This document shows, piece after piece, positions 25,735-35,016 of a stretch of DNA of 36,534 nt; positions within the stretch are counted from its first letter, which is position 1; each line of letters begins with the position of its first letter. Under the pieces are notes generated by a model that saw only the letters and a program-made list of their open reading frames with translations, had not been told where the DNA came from and searched no databases. Origin of the DNA: CAWEEP01 sp963808125 (GTDB lineage Bacteria > Chloroflexota > Dormibacteria > Aeolococcales > Aeolococcaceae); contig CAWEEP010000013.1 of the NCBI GenBank assembly GCA_963808125.1, forward strand, positions 1 to 36,534, written 5' to 3'. The translations under genes were made by a program, and so were the position numbers.

Positions 25735-25762
25735 GTCCCGCCCCCCGGCGCGGGAGCGGGAC
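25735..25762. terminator. Hairpin between ssrA and the convergent membrane gene
   Basis: GTCCCGC at 25735-25741 pairs with GCGGGAC at 25756-25762. It lies in the 160-nt gap between the end of ssrA and the stop of the minus-strand gene, which otherwise holds nothing recognisable. There is no T-run. Confidence 0.4.
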
Positions 25763-25781
25763 ACGGTGCGGACGCTCTTCC

Positions 25782-26228
25782 CTAGGCCTTGCCTCCCACC
25801 TTCGCCACCAGGGTGGTCAGCAACTCGTCCTGCTCCTTCAGGTGCGCCTGGATCTGCAGCGCCTCGTGCAGCACCGCCTCGGAGTCCTTGTAGGTGTCCT
25901 CGGCCCGCTTGTCGCTGGCCGCCGACTGGATGTTGGTGCCGACGATGATGATGGAGAGCAGGACGAGCTGGAGGAAGGTCTGGGCGATCCACGCTACCGG
26001 TCCCTCGCCACCCTTGGCCAGCGCCGAGGGCAGGCCGATGAGGGCGAGGATGCAGAACAGCCAGGCGCAGGTCATGCTGCCCACGCCTCGGGTGATCTTC
26101 ACCGCCAGCCAGCTGTTGGCCCGCGAGTAGAGGTTGCCGCGGGGCAGCTGCTCGAGGGTCTTCACCGGGTGCACGCGCCCCTCCAGGATGTCGAGCGTGC
26201 GCGCATGGGGTTTGTGCTCGAAGGCCAT
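25782..26228 (-). CDS. Small two-helix membrane protein, DUF1003-like
   Basis: 148 residues. Two membrane helices at about 54-70 and 82-100, the second reading FLQLVLLSIIIVGTNIQ. A charged helix follows with SDKRAEDTYKDSEAVLHEAL, then LKEQDELLTTLVAKVGG. The pattern of two helices followed by a coiled tail resembles DUF1003-type proteins, but this is a weak match by eye. A Shine-Dalgarno GAGGAG lies 9 nt before the ATG. It is downstream of trpB2 on the same strand (73-nt gap); no functional link is evident. Confidence 0.6.
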   Translation of the reverse strand: MAFEHKPHARTLDILEGRVHPVKTLEQLPRGNLYSRANSWLAVKITRGVGSMTCAWLFCILALIGLPSALAKGGEGPVAWIAQTFLQLVLLSIIIVGTNIQSAASDKRAEDTYKDSEAVLHEALQIQAHLKEQDELLTTLVAKVGGKA

Positions 26229-26301
26229 GGTCTGGTGCTCCTCTTCTTTGGGGGGTGAGCGGGGACGGCGGCGGGAGTGCCGCGCCGCCGTCCCCCGCGC
26301 G

Positions 26302-27549
26302 TCAGTCGGCGAGCGTGCCGTGGATGTACTGGTCGTAGGCGGAGAGGTCGAGCAGGCCGTGCCCGGAGTAGTTGAAGAGGATCACCTCTTCCTTGCCCCT
26401 CTCCTTGGCCGCCAGCGCCTCGTCGATGGCGCCCCTGATGGCGTGGCCGGTTTCGGGAGCGGGGACGGGGCCCTCCGTGCGGGCGAACATCATCGCCGCC
26501 TCGAAGACTGCCGATTGCGGGTAGGCCTTGGCCGTCATCCGGCCGGACCGCACCAGTGAGCTGATGATCGGCGAGTCGCCGTGGTACCGCAGCCCGCCGG
26601 CATGGATCGACGGGGGCACGAAGTCGTGTCCCAGCGTGTACATGGGGAGCAGCGGCGTGAGGCCGGCGGTGTCGCCGAAGTCGTACTCGAACTTGCCCTC
26701 GGTCAGCGTCGGGCACGAGCTCGGTTCGATGGCGACGAGGCGGATGTCCTTGTCCTCCACGAAGGGCAGGCTAATGCCGCCGAAGTTGGAGCCGCCGCCG
26801 CAGGACCCGATGACGACGTCGGGGCGCTTCTCCCCGGCGAGCGCCATCTGCTGCTTCGCCTCGAGGCCGATGATGGTCTGGTGCAGGAGGACGTGGTTGA
26901 GCACCGAGCCCAGCGAGTAGTGGGTGTCGGCTCGGGTCACCGCGTCGCCCACCGCGTCGCTGATCGCCATGCCCAGAGAGCCAGGATGGCCTGGCTGGTC
27001 GACCGGCGAGGGCACCACCTGCCCGCCCCAGGTCTCCATGAGGATGCGCCGGTACGGCTTCTGGTCATAGGAGGCGCGGACCATGTAGACCTTGCACTCC
27101 AGGCCGTAGAGGCCCGCCGCGAAGGAGAGGGCGCTGCCCCACTGGCCGGCCCCGGTCTCGGTGGTCAGGCGCTTGACGCCCTCCGCCTTGTTGTAGAAGG
27201 CCTGCGGCACGGCCGTGTTGGGCTTGTGAGAGCCGGCGGGGGAGACCGACTCGTCCTTGTAGTAGATGCGGGCCGGCGTTCCCAGGGCCTTCTCCAGGCG
27301 GGTCGCCCGCACCAGCGGGGTGGGCCGCCACAGGCGGAGGATGTCCAGCACCTCCCCCGGGATCTCGATGGTGAGGTCGCCCGACATCTCCTGGGCGATC
27401 AGGGCCATGGGGAAGAGCGGCGCCAGGTCGTCCGGTCCCACCACCTCACGCGTTGCCGGGTGCAGCGGCGGCTGGAGCGGCTCCTCGAGCCGCGGGAGCA
27501 CGTTGAACCACGCGGTGGGCAGGTCGGCGGGCGGAAGGTTCCAGCGCAT
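26302..27549 (-). CDS. trpB2: TrpB2-type tryptophan synthase beta chain
   Basis: A PLP enzyme that makes tryptophan from indole and serine. 415 residues. TrpB2 features are the long N-terminal extension (MRWNLPPADLPTAWFNVLP) and the motif RPTPLVRATRLEKALG. PLP-binding Lys109 lies in AGSHKPN; ETGAGQWGSAL and the phosphate-binding GSCGGGSNFGG follow. TrpB2 does not pair with TrpA in the usual way, and no other trp gene is nearby, so it likely salvages indole or serves as a second copy (inference). GGGGAA, 4 nt before the ATG, is a fair ribosome binding site. Confidence 0.96.
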   Translation of the reverse strand: MRWNLPPADLPTAWFNVLPRLEEPLQPPLHPATREVVGPDDLAPLFPMALIAQEMSGDLTIEIPGEVLDILRLWRPTPLVRATRLEKALGTPARIYYKDESVSPAGSHKPNTAVPQAFYNKAEGVKRLTTETGAGQWGSALSFAAGLYGLECKVYMVRASYDQKPYRRILMETWGGQVVPSPVDQPGHPGSLGMAISDAVGDAVTRADTHYSLGSVLNHVLLHQTIIGLEAKQQMALAGEKRPDVVIGSCGGGSNFGGISLPFVEDKDIRLVAIEPSSCPTLTEGKFEYDFGDTAGLTPLLPMYTLGHDFVPPSIHAGGLRYHGDSPIISSLVRSGRMTAKAYPQSAVFEAAMMFARTEGPVPAPETGHAIRGAIDEALAAKERGKEEVILFNYSGHGLLDLSAYDQYIHGTLAD

Positions 27550-27844
27550 TGGCGTTCCCCGTTGTGGATGCAGGTGGATCGGGCGGCCCGGCGACCCCTG
27601 GCGGGGCCTCCGCGCTTGGACGGCATCCTAGGTGATGCGGGTCGCGTCCGTCATCCCGGCGGATTCTCAGTCCGCTGAGACGGTCCGGGCGCGGGCGGGG
27701 CCGGATGCTCTGAGGAGCCCACGACCTTGTGCGTCGCGCCCAAGGAAGTGGCGCGCCGATTCATGCGTGGCGGACCCTGATTGTCCCGATCGCGTCCCGT
27801 TAGCGTCTTGGCCGCAGGATCAGATCAGGCACGGAGATCGTCCC

Positions 27845-29309
27845 TTGCGTCTGTACGCGCGCGTCCGCCTCGGCAGCAGTCTCGCCCTCGCCGCCGCCAC
27901 CCTCCCCCTTCTGACCCACGCCGCCGGCACCTCTGTCGGCCAGCGGGCGGGGAGTCGCCGTCGATACCGTCTGGGTCGTGGTGGCCGCCTGCCTCGTCCT
28001 CTTCATGCAGGCCGGCTTCGCCATGCTCGAGGTCGGCTTCACACGCATGAAGAACGTGGGGACGGTGGTGGCGAAGATCATCGTCAACCTCTCCATCGCC
28101 TCCATCGTCTACTGGGCCGTCGGCTTCGCCGTCGCCTTCGGCGCTGCCAGCGGCTTCCTCGGCCACCTCATCGGCGGCTCCGGTTTCGCTCCCTCCTTCC
28201 TGCCCGGATCGACCATGAACCTGCCCGCCCTGCACGGCTCGGACGCGCCGGCGGCGGCCAAGTTCTTCTTCGAGTTCGTCTTCTGCGCCGTGTCGCTGGC
28301 GATCGTCTGGGGGACGATGCTGGAGCGAACCAAGTTCATCGTCTACATCCTCTTCGCCGTCCCCTTCTGCGCCTTCATCTATCCCATGATCAGCCACTGG
28401 CTGTTCGGCGGCGGCTGGTTGGAGACGAGCTTCGGCGCCCAGGACTTCGCCGGCTCCACCGTCGTCCACCTCACCGGCGCGACGGCGGGCTTTGCCGGCC
28501 TGTTGCTGCTCGGCCCCCGCATCGGCAAGTACGGTCGGGATCGCAAGCCCAACGCCATCCCCGGGCACAGCATGCCGCTGGCCCAGCTCGGCGTTCTCAT
28601 CCTCTGGTTCGGCTGGTTCGGCTTCAACCCCGGCTCCACCCTGCAGGCCATGAACTTGCACTTCGCCGACATCGTCGTGGTCACGAACATCGCCGCCGCC
28701 GCCGGCGCGCTGGGGGCGATGGCCACCAACTACCTCTGGCAGAAGAGCCTGGACGTCGGCATGATCGGCAACGGCGCCATCGCCGCCCTGGTCGCCATCA
28801 CCGCCCCCTCCGGCTATGTGCAGCCGTGGGCGGCGATCATCATCGGCGCCATCGCCGGCGTCATCGTCGTCTTCGGCGTGCTCCTCATCGACAAGATCCT
28901 CGACGACCCCGTCGGCGCCCTCTCCGCCCATGGTCTGGCCGGCATCTGGGGCACGCTCTCCTGCGGCCTCTTCACCGACCCTGCGCTGGCCCGCTTCAAC
29001 GGCGTCGGCCACGGCGGTCTCTTCTACACCGGCAGTTTCACTCAGCTGGGTGCGCAGGCGGTGGCGGTGAGCTGCAGCTTCGCGACCGTCTTCTGCCTGT
29101 CGTTCGGCATCTTCTGGGTCATCAAGAAGACGGTGGGGTTGCGTGTCAGCGAGCGCCACGAGATCGACGGCCTCGACATCAGCGAGCACGGCATGTGGGG
29201 CTACCCCGAGACCTTCATGCCGGTGCCCGGAGGCGCCTACATCCATCCCGACGCGGTGGCCGGCGCCGCCCGGCGCATCGCCGTGGTCGGGGGCGAGTCG
29301 GTGCGATGA
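27845..29309 (+). CDS. amt: Ammonium transporter (Amt/MEP family), one frameshift
   Basis: A trimeric membrane channel for ammonium. Start TTG at 27845, with GGAGAT 6 nt upstream, gives a signal-peptide-like LGSSLALAAATLPLLTHAAG. Near 27950, in a G-rich run, the frame slips into VAVDTVWVVVAACLVLFMQA, and helices follow to the end. Key residues are present: Asp in DFAGSTVVH, the first pore His in the same motif, and the second pore His in SAHGLAGIWGT. About 487 residues. No glnK gene follows. The 295-nt gap to trpB2 on the opposite strand holds no clear gene. It converges on the radical SAM gene, 24 nt stop to stop. Confidence 0.94.
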
Positions 29310-29333
29310 CGAAGGTTCCCTCCGGGGCCGGCC

Positions 29334-30543
29334 TCACCGGTCCCGGCTCGCGCTCAGCTCAGACATGATCGCCCCCAGGGGCTGACCGCTCGCGGCCAGG
29401 TCGGCCATGCGCTCGAGGTGGGGGAGGGCATGCTCGAAGAACCGCCGGTACCCGGCGCAGAGATGGTTGAGCCCCGGCTCCCCCTCGGGGGTCGAGTTCA
29501 ACCGGTCCTTTGGGCAGCCCCCCCGGCAGAGGAACAGCACCGGGCAGGTCACGCAGTGTGCCGGGAGCGCCTCCTGCTTGGCGGTCCCGAAGGCGGTCTG
29601 CGCCGCGGATTCGAGGAGGGCGCCCAGGGAGTTGCTGCGCACGTCGCCGAGCCGCCGCGCCGGCTCGACGAAGTGGTCGCAGGCGTACACGGCGCCGTCG
29701 TGTTCGACGACCAGGGCCCTGCCACAGGTCGGCGCCATGACGCAGAGGTTGGCCGGTGCTCCGGCGACGACGAGGAGGGACTCGAGGAAGTTCTGGATGC
29801 CGATGCGGTCCACGTCGCGGCGCACCCACTGGTCGAAGACGGCGCAGAGGAACTCGCCCGCTTCGTCGGACCCAACCGACCAGGGGGAGAGTGCCCCCGC
29901 GGCATCCCGGGTCACCACGGGGAGGAACTGGAGCCACAGCACGCCCTGCTCCAGGAAGGACTCGTAGACCTCCAGCGGTGCCGTCGCCGTCATCGCGTTC
30001 AGCGTGCAGAGCACGTCGGGCTCGACGCCGTGGGCGCGCAATCGGCGCAGGCCGCGCAGGACCCGCTCGTGGGTGGGTCGGCCCCGGCGGTCGGGGCGCC
30101 CGGCGTCGTGGATGCGGGCCGGACCGTCGAGGCTCAGCCCGACGGAGAAGCCCTTCTCGGCGAGGAAGGCGCACCACTCGTCGTCGAGGAGGCTGCCGTT
30201 GGTCTGCAGGTTGTTGAGGCAGGCCCAGCCCGGCGGGAGGTGACGCTCCTGGAGGGCGACCGCCTCGCGGTAGAAGTCGATGCCCGCCGCCGTCGGCTCC
30301 CCGCCGTGCCAGACGAAGTGGACGACGGGGCCGGGGCTCGAACTCGATGAAGGACCGGACGTACGCCTCCAGCACCTCCTGGCTCATGCGGAAGGTCTCG
30401 CCGCTGGGAAAGAGGTCCTGCTTGCGCAGGTAGTAGCAGTAGCCGCAGTCGAGGTTGCACACCGGCCCCACCGGTTTGGCCATGACGACGAACGGCTCGG
30501 CGACGCGCGGGGACGGTGCCGCTGACCGGGTGGAATCACTCAT
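29334..30543 (-). CDS. Radical SAM/SPASM protein, anaerobic sulfatase-maturase type, one frameshift
   Basis: anSME-type enzymes oxidise a Cys or Ser in sulfatases to formylglycine. N-terminus: FVVMAKPVGPVCNLDCGYCY with the CxxxCxxC cluster at Cys29, 33 and 36. Near 30335, in a C-rich run, the frame slips; restored, it reads PGPVVHFVWHGGEPT and then LSLDGPARIHDAGRPDRRG. The SPASM domain has TCGRALVVEHDGAVYACDHF and the Cys-rich end CVTCPVLFLCRGGCPKDR, LNHLCAGYRRFF. About 402 residues. No sulfatase is found in the window. It follows the DNA methyltransferase by 9 nt on the same strand. Confidence 0.88.
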
Positions 30544-30552
30544 CCCATGACC

Positions 30553-31422
30553 TCAGGGAGCCCGCCGTGGCGGGGTGGCGAGCGCGGCCAGGCGCAGGTC
30601 GGTGATGCGCACCGCCTCGGGGTTGCTGTCCACGGTGAGATAGCGGCGGCCGAGACGCGACGCCGCCACCGCGGTCGTTCCTGAGCCCCCGAAGAAGTCG
30701 GCCACCAGGTCGCCTGGATTGCTGGATGAGCGCACGATCCGCTCCAGCAGGCGCAGCGGCTTCTGCGTCGGATAGCCGGTGCGCTCGTGCCCCGAGGTGG
30801 GCACGATGGTCATCCACCAGACGTCGGTGGGCAGCTTGCCACGCGCGGACTTCTCGGGGCCGACCAGCCCCGGGGCGAGGTAGGGGAGCCGATCCACCTG
30901 GTCGGGGTTGAAGGTCCACCGCGGCGACTTCGCGTACCAGAGGATGTTGTCGTGCTTGCGCGCCCACCGGTCCTTGGAGCGGCCGCCGAAGTCGTACGCC
31001 CAGATGATCTCGTTGAGGAAGCGTTCCGCGCCGAAGACGTCGTCGCACAGCAGGCGGGCGCGATGCACGGCGTGGTGGTCCAAGTGCAGGTAGAGGCTGC
31101 CGTGATCGGTGAGGACACGGTGCATCTCCAGGAGGCGGCAGCCCAGGAACGCCAGGTAGCCGTCTGGGTCCAGGGCGTCGTCGTACTCGTGCGAGGACAC
31201 GGTCCGCCATCGGTAAGTGCGGCCGCCGAAGCCGGTGCGCGTGGCGGTGCCGGACCCGGTGCGGATGAAGTCGAGGTGGCGCCGGGTCCCGGTGCCGAAG
31301 GGCGGATCGACATAGATCAGGTCGATGCAGGAGTCGGGCAGGCTGCGCAGGACGTCGAGGTTGTCCCCCAGGACCGAACCTTCCAGCTCGCCCGGGATGT
31401 CGGCGGCCCCACGCATGCTCAC
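30553..31422 (-). CDS. Solitary DNA methyltransferase (DPPF, beta type)
   Basis: SAM-dependent DNA N4-cytosine or N6-adenine methyltransferase. The GTG at 31422, with AGGAGG 7 nt upstream, gives 289 residues. The catalytic motif DLIYVDPPFGTGTRR is near 34-48. The SAM motif comes last, with GYPTQKPLRLLERIV and then DLVADFFGGSGTTAVAA, so the order is the beta class. Between lies WAYDFGGRSKDRWARKHDN, part of target recognition. No restriction enzyme or specificity subunit is nearby. Its recognition site cannot be predicted. The next gene, on the same strand, is the radical SAM protein. Confidence 0.9.
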   Translation of the reverse strand: MSMRGAADIPGELEGSVLGDNLDVLRSLPDSCIDLIYVDPPFGTGTRRHLDFIRTGSGTATRTGFGGRTYRWRTVSSHEYDDALDPDGYLAFLGCRLLEMHRVLTDHGSLYLHLDHHAVHRARLLCDDVFGAERFLNEIIWAYDFGGRSKDRWARKHDNILWYAKSPRWTFNPDQVDRLPYLAPGLVGPEKSARGKLPTDVWWMTIVPTSGHERTGYPTQKPLRLLERIVRSSSNPGDLVADFFGGSGTTAVAASRLGRRYLTVDSNPEAVRITDLRLAALATPPRRAP

Positions 31423-31578
31423 CGGCTCACCTCCTGAGGCTCCTCCGCGACCCATGGTAGCCACGGCGCGCCCTGTTCGTGAGGGAGAAAGGCCGCGCTC
31501 TGCGAACCCGACGGCCACGCCTCGCCCGCCGCGCGACCGAGGGCCGAACGGGGCAATGCTTGAAGTGACCTTGGACCT

Positions 31579-31586
31579 GGTATACC
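31579..31586. promoter_or_regulatory. Palindromic GGTATACC between methyltransferase and pirin genes
   Basis: The perfect palindrome GGTATACC supplies TATACC on both strands in the 204-nt divergent gap. On the plus strand, TTGAAG at 31560-31565 would be a -35 with a short 15-bp spacer. It may be a shared promoter or an operator. Nothing else stands out in that gap. Confidence 0.3.
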
Positions 31587-31626
31587 TGGGGACAGCGCCG
31601 ACCACCGACCAGCCCAGAGGATTGCC

Positions 31627-32597
31627 GTGCCCGCCGTCACAGCTCCCGACCTTCTCGTCCTCCCCGCGGACCCCGAGCCCCGACCCGGGCCCGTGGCCAC
31701 GGCCCGCCCCGTCGTCTCGGTGACCTCCGCGCCCAGCGCGCTGGAGGGGGAAGGATTCCCCGTGCGGCGCGCCTTCGCCGGCGTGGACCTCGCGAGCCTC
31801 GACCCCTTCGTCCACATGGACCAGATGGGAGAGGTGGAGTACGCGCCCGGTGAGCCCAGGGGCACCCCGTGGCACCCCCATCGCGGCTTCGAGACCGTCA
31901 CCTACATGATCGACGGCACATTCCAGCACCAGGACTCGATGGCGGCGGCGGCCTGATCACCAACGGCGACACCCAGTGGATGACCGCCGGCGCGGGATCT
32001 TGCATATCGAGGCCCCGCCCGAGGAGCTGGTCGTCTCAGCGGCGGGCTCTTCCACGGCATCCAGCTCTGGGTGAACCTGCCCGCGCGCCGAGAAGTGGGT
32101 CGTCGCCGCGCTACCAGGACCTCGGCGCCGGCGAAGTCGCCCTGCTCGCCTCGCCCGACGGCGGCGCGCTGGTGCGGGTCATCGCGGGCGACGTCGCCGG
32201 TCAGGCCGGGCCCGGCTCGACCCACACCCCGATCACCATCGTGCATGCCACGCTGCCCCCGGGCGCGTCCTGACGCTGCCCTGGGGCGCCGAGCTACAAC
32301 GCCCTCGTCTACGTCCTCGCCGGCATCGGCTCGGTCGGCGCGGAGGCCGTCCGATGCGCACGGGTCAGCTGGCCGTCTTCGGCGCCGGCGACTTCTTCAC
32401 GTGACGGCTGCGCGCGGACTCAGGAGAGCCGGGCCCCGAAGCTGGATGTGCTGATGCTCGGCGGGCGGCCGATCGGCGAGCCGGTCGCCGCCTACGGGCC
32501 CTTCGTGATGAACACCCGCGACGAGCTGATCCAGGCCTTCGAGGACTACCAGGCCGGGCGGCTGGGCACCATCCCGGCCAACCACATCGGGCACTGA
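31627..32597 (+). CDS. Pirin-family protein, many frameshifts
   Basis: Pirins are bicupin metal proteins, some with quercetinase activity. Start GTG at 31627 with GAGGA 5 nt upstream. The first frame holds the cupin metal motif WHPHRGFETVTYMIDG and FQHQDS. After about 31945 the frame breaks at least five times, but the pieces still read as pirin: ITNGDTQWMTAG, GGLFHGIQLWVNLPA, HTPITIVHATLPPGA, and VLMLGGRPIGEPVAAYGPFV before NTRDELIQAFEDYQ and the stop at 32597. Total about 320 residues. The intact order suggests a real gene spoiled by poor sequence. Confidence 0.85.
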
Positions 32598-32648
32598 GCG
32601 GGCGCCGGGTCAGGCGTCCGGGGGTGCCCCGCCGTCAGCCCGTGATGG

Positions 32649-33030
32649 TCAACCACCCTCCGATCGCGTGATGCAGCGGTCCACGTCGGCCGCCAGGCGT
32701 CGCTGGGAGTCGCCCAGGTCATCGAGGATCTCCGAGCGCATCGCCGCATTACCGAGCTCGACCACGCGAGGCTGATCATCTCGAGCTGAGCCAGGACCGT
32801 CTGGCTGCGGAGCGCACGTCGTGGCGGAGGTCTCGGAGCGGGTCGGGCGTGCCGCCCTGGGGGTGCAGCGAGACGGTGTGGGCCTCGAACCGCCGGAAAC
32901 TCCGCACGGCGGCGGCACCGGCGTGCGCAACCAACCCTGCTGCCGCGGGTCCGCGTCGGGGACGCCGGCCATCGCCAGCCGCCGCTTGGCCGAGCTCCTG
33001 CAACTCCGCCACCTCGGACACGGCGTGATT
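32649..33030 (-). pseudogene. Frame-broken minus-strand remnant, unidentified
   Basis: Minus-strand pieces in different frames look coding: RRLAMAGVPDADPRQQGWL, RSFRRFEAHTVSLHPQGGTP, and VVELGNAAMRSEILDDLGDS before RRLAADVDRC and a stop at 32649. Together they would make about 120 residues, largely helical at the end. I cannot name the family. The frame changes at least twice. It lies in the error-rich part of the window, so it may be a normal gene in poor sequence. Confidence 0.35.
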
Positions 33031-33079
33031 GTGCCAGGGTCCCGCCGGTCGCGTGCGGAACGCCTACGCTTATACCGAG

Positions 33080-33733
33080 ATGGCCCTTCCGCCACGGCGC
33101 GCCTCCCCCTGCCCCAGCCCGCCAAGCGGGCGCGAGCCCGCCTCCGCCGCTGGATCATCCCCGCCATCGGCAGCGTGACCCCGGTGGGTCTGATCGTCGT
33201 GAACATCGCCGTCTTCATCGTCAAGCACCTGGCCGCCTTCCGCTGGTCGATCACCATCCTCGCCTTCGCCAGCGGCATGATGCTGAACAGCTGGATCGGC
33301 CTGAAGATCTACCGGATCTTCCAGCAGCGTCCGCGGAACATCCCCCTTGGCCTCCGAGGGCAACCAGGACGTGGTGCTCATCGCCGGCATGGCGGTGATC
33401 ATCGCCGTAGCTTCGTCACGGCCCTCTTCTGCTCCTGGGTCTCTCCGACAGCACACCCTCCCCAACGCCACCACCTTCCTCACCGGAGTTCTCGCCATCT
33501 GCGTCCCCTTCGGCCTGCAGTTCATCTTCCAGCGTGTGCTCGGCCCGGGGAGCGGCAAGGGGGAGGTCGAGCAGCTGCCTCCGCCCTCAACGACGGTCCT
33601 GCCGCCCCCGGTGCCCCCTCTGCCACAATGGGCTCAGCCCTACCGCACAAACTCCCCAGCGGCGCCGCTGATCTGGCGCAGGTTTGGGGCTGGCGCCGCC
33701 TCCCCGCACCTGACACAATCACTCGCCAGATGA
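33080..33733 (+). CDS. Hypothetical membrane protein, frameshifted
   Basis: Two or three membrane helices can be read across frame changes: LRRWIIPAIGSVTPVGLIVV at the start, WSITILAFASGMMLNSW, then EGNQDVVLIAGMAVIIAV, and FLTGVLAICVPFGLQFIF. A Pro-rich tail follows (PPPSTTVLPPPVPPLPQW). The ATG at 33080 sits 9 nt after a TACGCT hexamer but is out of frame with the first helix unless a base is lost, so the start is uncertain. No family recognised. Confidence 0.45.
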
Positions 33734-33806
33734 GGGGCCAGCGCAGCCGTACGAAACCGGCTGCGTCGATCCGGCAGGGGATCGCCCTCGAGGGAGGACC
33801 CAGCCC

Positions 33807-34010
33807 ATGAGCTACGCGCCGATCCCACCCCAGGCAGGGTACCCGGCACCGCCCCAGGGGCCTCGCAGCATCCGGTCCAGCTGACGATCGAACACCACCC
33901 GTGCTTCGCGCAGCCTCGGCTGCCTCGGTGCCCTGTTCTTCCTGGGAAGGGTCATCCTGGCCATCCCGGCGCTCATCATTGCCGTGATCCTGCTCTACAT
34001 CGCACTTCGT
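33807..34010 (+). CDS. DUF4389-like membrane protein, truncated at a contig join
   Basis: Begins MSYAPIPPQAGYPAPPQGP, a Pro-rich cytoplasmic start. After one or two slips it reads HPVQLTIEHHPSRASRS, which resembles the DUF4389 motif before a helix, and then GRVILAIPALIIAVILLYI. Sequence changes at about 34010 into a LOG-family protein in another frame, so the rest of this gene is missing. Family assignment is tentative. Confidence 0.5.
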
Positions 34011-34011
34011 A

Positions 34012-34292
34012 TTGCGGGCGAAGGCGCTGGTGGCGTTTCCCGGCGGAATCGGCACGCTCGACGAGTTGTTCGACGCCCTGGCCCTGCGCAGACCGGCCGC
34101 ATGCAAGCCATCCCCATTATTCTCTTCGGCCGGGAGTATTGGCAACGGGTGATCGATTTCCAGTTCCTCGCCGACGAAGGCACCATCGCCGACGAGGACC
34201 TTGAACTAATGGATTTGCCGAGACCACCGAGGAAGCCTGCGGCGATCATTCAAAGAGGGGCAAGGGGCGAGGGGTCGGGGATCAGGGGATGA
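34012..34292 (+). CDS. LOG-family protein (lysine decarboxylase-like), C-terminal fragment
   Basis: LOG proteins release nucleobases from nucleoside monophosphates. The fragment reads AKALVAFPGGIGTLDELFDA, containing the signature PGGxGTxxE, then one missing base near 34088, then ALRQTGRMQAIPIILFGREY, WQRVIDFQFLADEGTIADED, and ETTEEA at the end with another slip. The N-terminal half is absent. The wording matches planctomycete LOG proteins as I remember them. It begins exactly where the DUF4389-like gene stops. Confidence 0.8.
34257..34288 (+). repeat. Run of five GGGG tracts (possible G-quadruplex)
   Basis: GGGG occurs at 34257, 34264, 34271, 34277 and 34285, with loops of 2-4 nt. It overlaps the LOG gene end. 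Four or more such tracts can fold a G-quadruplex in single-stranded DNA or RNA. It directly precedes the ATGA-type inverted repeat. Confidence 0.6.
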
Positions 34293-34309
34293 GGAAAGTA
34301 TGAATGATA

Positions 34310-34399
<90 letters not shown>

Positions 34400-34440
34400 C
34401 TCATGAACCTTTCGGCCGAAAAAGGGGAATCACGAGCAAG

Positions 34441-35016
34441 GTGGACATACACGAGGAGACCATCGTGAGCTCATTGGTCGTGCCCAGGCGGGGGAGACGC
34501 TGCCTTCGAGCGGCTCGCCGAGCTCCACGCGGCCCAGCTGTGGCGCTCTGCGATGGCCCTTGGCAAGGATCGTCATTGGGCCGAAGATCTCATGCAAGAG
34601 ACGCTGATCGAGGCGTGGCGGTGCTGGGGCGCTCTGACGGTCGCTGCCAATTCTCCACGTGGCTATACGGCATTCTGCGGCACCGGTTCTTGAAAGGGCG
34701 GCGACGGAGCGCGCTCAGCTTTCCGTATCGGATGCTCTTGACAGTGATCGCGATGCGGCCTGCTCGACCGATCGTCGCCGAGACGTCCGAAGATGCCCAA
34801 CGAGTTCGCCAAGCGGTGGCGAGCCTGCCGGAAGAACATCGCCTGGTCGTGGAGCTTCGTTTCTTCGCGGGGGCGACGTTGGACGAGATTGCCACGGCGC
34901 TGGACTGTCCGTTGGGTACGGTCAAGTCGCGATTGCATCACGGCCTGGAGAAATTGCGGCGGATGAATCTCGCCGTGAACCTTTTCATGGGGCCGGGGAA
35001 ACCGGGAGAGAAAACC
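34441..35016 (+). CDS. ECF-type RNA polymerase sigma factor, frameshifted
   Basis: Region 2 can be read across slips: VDIHEETIVELIGRAQAGE, then AFERLAELHAAQLWRSAMAL, DRHWAEDLMQETLIEAWRCW, and QFSTWLYGILRHRFL. Region 4 is intact: LPEEHRLVVELRFFAGATLD, EIATALDCPLGTVKSRLHHG, and LEKLRRMN. At least three one-base slips occur (near 34465, 34490 and 34650). The start GTG at 34441 is tentative. The zinc-finger anti-sigma gene follows at once. Similar to planctomycete ECF factors; regulon unknown. Confidence 0.85.

Noticed and set aside
31423..31626. Restriction enzyme partner or insertion sequence near the methyltransferase
   Set aside because: The gap is non-coding, and no endonuclease, transposase or terminal inverted repeats were found in the window.
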